Part shown: positions 61,845 through 64,000 of the stretch, one piece after another | Layout of the letters: the number at the start of each line of letters is the position of its first letter | Position numbering within the stretch: the first letter of the stretch is position 1 | DNA from: Comamonadaceae bacterium | GTDB taxonomy: Bacteria; Pseudomonadota; Gammaproteobacteria; Burkholderiales; Burkholderiaceae_C | Direction of reading: 5' to 3' | Assembly (NCBI GenBank): GCA_013297875.1 | Contig: JAAFIW010000019.1 | Span: 22,304 to 86,303 of the forward strand | Length of the DNA: 64,000 nt | Made by a program: the position numbers and the translations under genes | The notes under the pieces: generated by a model | Told to the model about the DNA's origin: nothing | Database searches by the model: none | What the model saw: only the letters and a program-made list of their open reading frames with translations

Positions 61845-62940
61845 AAGCGTGGCTCACTTTGCCGTGAAAAGCATTGGCCTGTCACGTGTGAATGGCCGCA
61901 AGCCTTGCTCCCTGCTGGACGCTGCCCGCCACAACCTGCGCGAGATTCAGGCCGAACGCGGAGCGGTGGGGCGCATTGATTGCACGCGCATACAGCACAA
62001 CGTCACCCTGGCGGGGCCAGCTACGGCAACTGATGTGCAGGCGCTAGCTGTGTCGCGGCTGGCCAGCGTGGACACGTCACGCCTGAAGCGTGACCACTGC
62101 CAAGCGATTGAAGCCGTGTTCAGCCTGCCGGTAGGGGCAAGCCTGGACGCTGCCAGCTACTTCGCCCACTGTCTGCAATGGCTGGCTGTGGCCATGCCCC
62201 TGCCTGTGCTGAGTGCCGTTGTTCACCATGACGAAGCAACCCAGCACCTGCACGTGCTGCTGTTACCCGTGAAAGATGGCCGCCACGTGGGCGGGGCACC
62301 GATTGCCCGCCCTGAGCTGAAGCGCCTGCGTGATTCGTTCTTTGCCCAGGTGGCCGGGCCCGCCGGGTTGAAGCGCGACACCGCCAGGGTGCGCGGCATG
62401 GTCAAGCAATGGGCCGTGGCTGCCGTTTTGCGCCGCTGTGAGTCGTTGGGCTTGCCCACTGCGAATGGCCCGCTGTGGCCCGTTTGGGTGGCTGCAATCG
62501 AGCGTGACCCGACAAGCGCCATGCTGGCTCTGAACATCGACCCGGACAGCATCCGGCCTGTTGACGAAACACCGCCCAATGAACGAATGGCAAACCCTAT
62601 AGGGCTTGCTCAGACCCCTATAGGGCTTCAAAAAGAGGGGGTGAAAACGCAAGCCCTATCCTGTGTAGGGCTTGGTGAGCAAACGACACCAGAACAGCCT
62701 GGAAAAGCTATCGGCTCTGCGTCAGAACTGTGGGCAGCGGTGGGTAACCGTTCGCGCTGGACTGCGCCCAAAGCACCCGCACCTACTGACCGTCGCCGCG
62801 TAGCTGAGGCCGCGCAGCAATCAGCCATAAGGCGCTGCAAGTCACCCAAAAAGACGCACACACCCGTGCTTCGAATTGATGACGATGCCCTGACCCGCGA
62901 ACGCGATGAATACGCCCACGACCTGACAGCGTGGGGTTAG
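61837..62940 (+). CDS. MobV-like relaxase (Pre/Mob family)
   Basis: A 367-residue protein. The motif HHDEATQHLHVLLLPV (around residue 129) is the HxDExxxHxH metal-binding site of MobV/Pre relaxases, with a conserved DCTRIQHNV segment upstream as motif I. This would nick an oriT to mobilise the element with help from a conjugation system supplied in trans. The C-terminal third is unlike MobV and contains repeats of CCCTATAGGGCTT. No coupling protein is seen nearby. Confidence 0.75.
   Translation: MAESVAHFAVKSIGLSRVNGRKPCSLLDAARHNLREIQAERGAVGRIDCTRIQHNVTLAGPATATDVQALAVSRLASVDTSRLKRDHCQAIEAVFSLPVGASLDAASYFAHCLQWLAVAMPLPVLSAVVHHDEATQHLHVLLLPVKDGRHVGGAPIARPELKRLRDSFFAQVAGPAGLKRDTARVRGMVKQWAVAAVLRRCESLGLPTANGPLWPVWVAAIERDPTSAMLALNIDPDSIRPVDETPPNERMANPIGLAQTPIGLQKEGVKTQALSCVGLGEQTTPEQPGKAIGSASELWAAVGNRSRWTAPKAPAPTDRRRVAEAAQQSAIRRCKSPKKTHTPVLRIDDDALTRERDEYAHDLTAWG
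62590..62672. repeat. Palindromic CCCTATAGGGCTT repeats inside the relaxase-like gene
   Basis: Two copies of CCCTATAGGGCTT (near 62595 and 62618) plus AAGCCCTATCCTGTGTAGGGC, an inverted pair near 62652, all within about 80 bases of coding sequence. Candidate oriT, iterons or protein-binding sites. Confidence 0.65.
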
Positions 62941-62997
62941 TGCCTGCGACTGACGCGACGTGCTGCGCGAACTTGATAAAGCAAAGGAAATGCAAAC

Positions 62998-63423
62998 ATG
63001 ACAACCACAAAGAAGCGACCGCCCGGACGATGGAAACCTGGGGAAAGTGGTAACCCAGCGGGGCGAAAGGCGGGCACAGGTGAAGTCGCAAAGGTGCGGG
63101 CCGCCATCGCTGCCCGTGTTCCTGAACTGCTGGCAAAGCTGATGACTCAAGCACTCGAGGGCGACACATCCGCCGCCCGCCTTTTGCTGGAACGTGCTGT
63201 AGCCCCACTGAAGGCCTCAGAACAGCCCCAAGCGTTAACGCTGCCCGCTGGTTCTCTGACCGACCAAGGCCGCGCCGTGCTGGCATCCGTGGCCGCTGGT
63301 GAGCTTGCGCCGGGGCAAGGGGCCGCGCTGCTGGGCGCGATTGGTACGCTAGCCCGCGTGGCTGAAGTTGACGAACTGGCCGCCCGCATCACGGCACTGG
63401 AGGCACAACGTGGCAACGCTTAA
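62998..63423 (+). CDS. DUF5681 domain protein
   Basis: A 141-residue protein. The N-terminal RPPGRWKPGESGNPAGRK is the DUF5681 signature found in phage and mobile-element proteins near terminase or mobilisation genes. A helical region follows, ending in the coiled-coil segment AARITALEAQ. It is the first member of the overlapping micro-gene chain; function unknown. Confidence 0.85.
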   Translation: MTTTKKRPPGRWKPGESGNPAGRKAGTGEVAKVRAAIAARVPELLAKLMTQALEGDTSAARLLLERAVAPLKASEQPQALTLPAGSLTDQGRAVLASVAAGELAPGQGAALLGAIGTLARVAEVDELAARITALEAQRGNA

Positions 63424-63634
63424 CGCCCGGCTGCTGGCACTGGAGCACGTCTTAAACACCGCGCCCATGCTGACCCTGCAAATTGACAACGCCCCGACAC
63501 CAGAGCAACAGGGCACGATTGACCTTTGCACGCGAAGTGACCGCCGCCTGATGGTGTTCTATGACCCTGGCAACACTGCATGGATGCCGGGCTGTGGTGT
63601 GCCGCCGTGGGAGGTATCACGTGGCAACGCTTAA
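63410..63634 (+). CDS. Small protein 1 of an overlapping chain (GTG start)
   Basis: A 74-residue protein (ATLNARLLALEHVLNTAPML). Its GTG lies in the last five codons of the DUF5681 gene. A short Leu heptad at the N-terminus and a soluble region with a conserved-looking DRRLMVFYDPGN. Function unknown; same head sequence as the next two genes. Confidence 0.6.
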   Translation: MATLNARLLALEHVLNTAPMLTLQIDNAPTPEQQGTIDLCTRSDRRLMVFYDPGNTAWMPGCGVPPWEVSRGNA

Positions 63635-63785
63635 AACCCGACTTGACACCTTGGAGCGTGCCAGCAATGAGCCCGACCAAGGGGGCTATCTGGACTTGCT
63701 GCCCGTGATGGCCTATGGCGAATGGTGCGAAGCCGCCCGCGTGCAACAGGCCGCATTGATAAAGGACACCTATGAAAACGCTTGA
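63621..63785 (+). CDS. Small protein 2 of an overlapping chain (GTG start)
   Basis: A 54-residue protein (ATLKTRLDTLERASNEPDQG). Its GTG overlaps the previous gene's end by the same 14 bases as before. Function unknown. Confidence 0.55.
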   Translation: MATLKTRLDTLERASNEPDQGGYLDLLPVMAYGEWCEAARVQQAALIKDTYENA

Positions 63786-63882
63786 ATCTCGACTGCTGGC
63801 TCTGGAAACCCGCGATAGTGAGCATGCAAAGCCATTGCACCAAGTGGTGGCTGATGACACACCAGACGCGGAACTAGTGTAG
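63772..63882 (+). CDS. Small protein 3 of an overlapping chain
   Basis: A 36-residue protein, MKTLESRLLALETRDSEHAK and a short acidic tail. Its ATG lies 14 bases inside the previous gene. The head repeats the RLLALE motif of its neighbours; too short to assign. Confidence 0.5.
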   Translation: MKTLESRLLALETRDSEHAKPLHQVVADDTPDAELV

Positions 63883-63926
63883 TGTTTCATATATATTGAA
63901 CTTTAATTGTGTTATCCCAATCTGAC

Positions 63927-63954
63927 TGGTATCAATCAATCCAGTCTGAAAGGG
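63927..63954. promoter_or_regulatory. Possible operator (inverted GACTGG / CCAGTC)
   Basis: GACTGG and CCAGTC flank an A/T-rich centre ahead of the last, partial gene; position fits a repressor site, but nothing else supports it. Confidence 0.35.
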
Positions 63955-63961
63955 CACAGAT

Positions 63962-64000
63962 ATGAACAGTCGCAGGGTAGTGGTCGAATTTGCAGATGAT
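63962..64000 (+). CDS. Start of a gene cut by the window end
   Basis: ATG at 63962, with AAAGGG about 8 bases upstream, opens MNSRRVVVEFADD and runs off the window. Too short to identify. Confidence 0.45.
   Translation, partial: MNSRRVVVEFADD

Overview
The window looks like chromosome from a betaproteobacterium of the Comamonadaceae (Rhodoferax / Polaromonas / Acidovorax-like). This is inferred from high GC, a complete nuoABCDEFGHIJKLMN operon followed by a DUF2818 gene, a malonate (mat) gene cluster with a Bug-type binding protein, a 'small Trp-rich' protein gene, and the order pyrG-kdsA-eno-ftsB. No database search was possible; names rest on recognisable motifs, lengths and gene order.

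Layout. 1-16556, minus strand: tRNA-Leu(GAG), then the whole NADH dehydrogenase I operon (nuoA at 16414 down to nuoN at 1188), then DUF2818, a Nudix hydrolase and a DUF1178 gene cut by the window edge. An AT-rich lipoprotein gene sits between nuoF and nuoG. 16686-27524: secG, tpiA, a quinone oxidoreductase, pnp, rpsO, a membrane protein of unknown function, an aminotransferase with a divergent Lrp-type regulator, an amino-acid-type ABC binding protein, Hsp20 and tsaD. 27605-36114, plus strand: pyrG, an AbiEii-type toxin pair, kdsA, DUF1330, a polytopic GT-C-like protein, eno, ftsB, pnuC and a NadR-like kinase (NAD salvage).

36115-41148 is accessory: a chromosomal integron. It holds intI with a LexA-type box over its promoter, an attI-like site, a GFA-family cassette with a well-formed 54-bp attC, a second cassette broken by an IS91-like element that also carries a tyrosine recombinase, a half attC, a 273-bp duplicate of the IS tail, and a HigBA-like toxin-antitoxin pair at the distal end. 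41247-57892 returns to housekeeping and metabolism: hslO, gamma carbonic anhydrase, DUF455, MipA/OmpV, mpl, rhlE, the malonate cluster (GntR regulator, malonyl-CoA decarboxylase, Bug protein, malonyl-CoA synthetase), lgt, LysR, ilvD and a small cytochrome c.

58027 to the window end is the integrase-proximal part of an integrated element. It starts at a 3' fragment of tRNA-Asn, then has a tyrosine integrase, a RelE/HigA-like addiction module, an AlpA-like regulator, a MobV-like relaxase and a chain of tiny overlapping genes, which suggests an integrative mobilizable element. Its right end is outside the window.

The most unusual signal is a short dispersed repeat (core resembling ATAGCTGCTTGAGCAGTATT, about 35-50 bp). 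I count 19 copies, nine of them inside protein genes in frame (nuoJ, nuoG, tpiA, the ABC binding protein, pnuC, the NadR-like gene, DUF455, matB, matA). Other repeat classes present are three kinds of palindromic element and three in-frame tandem repeats.
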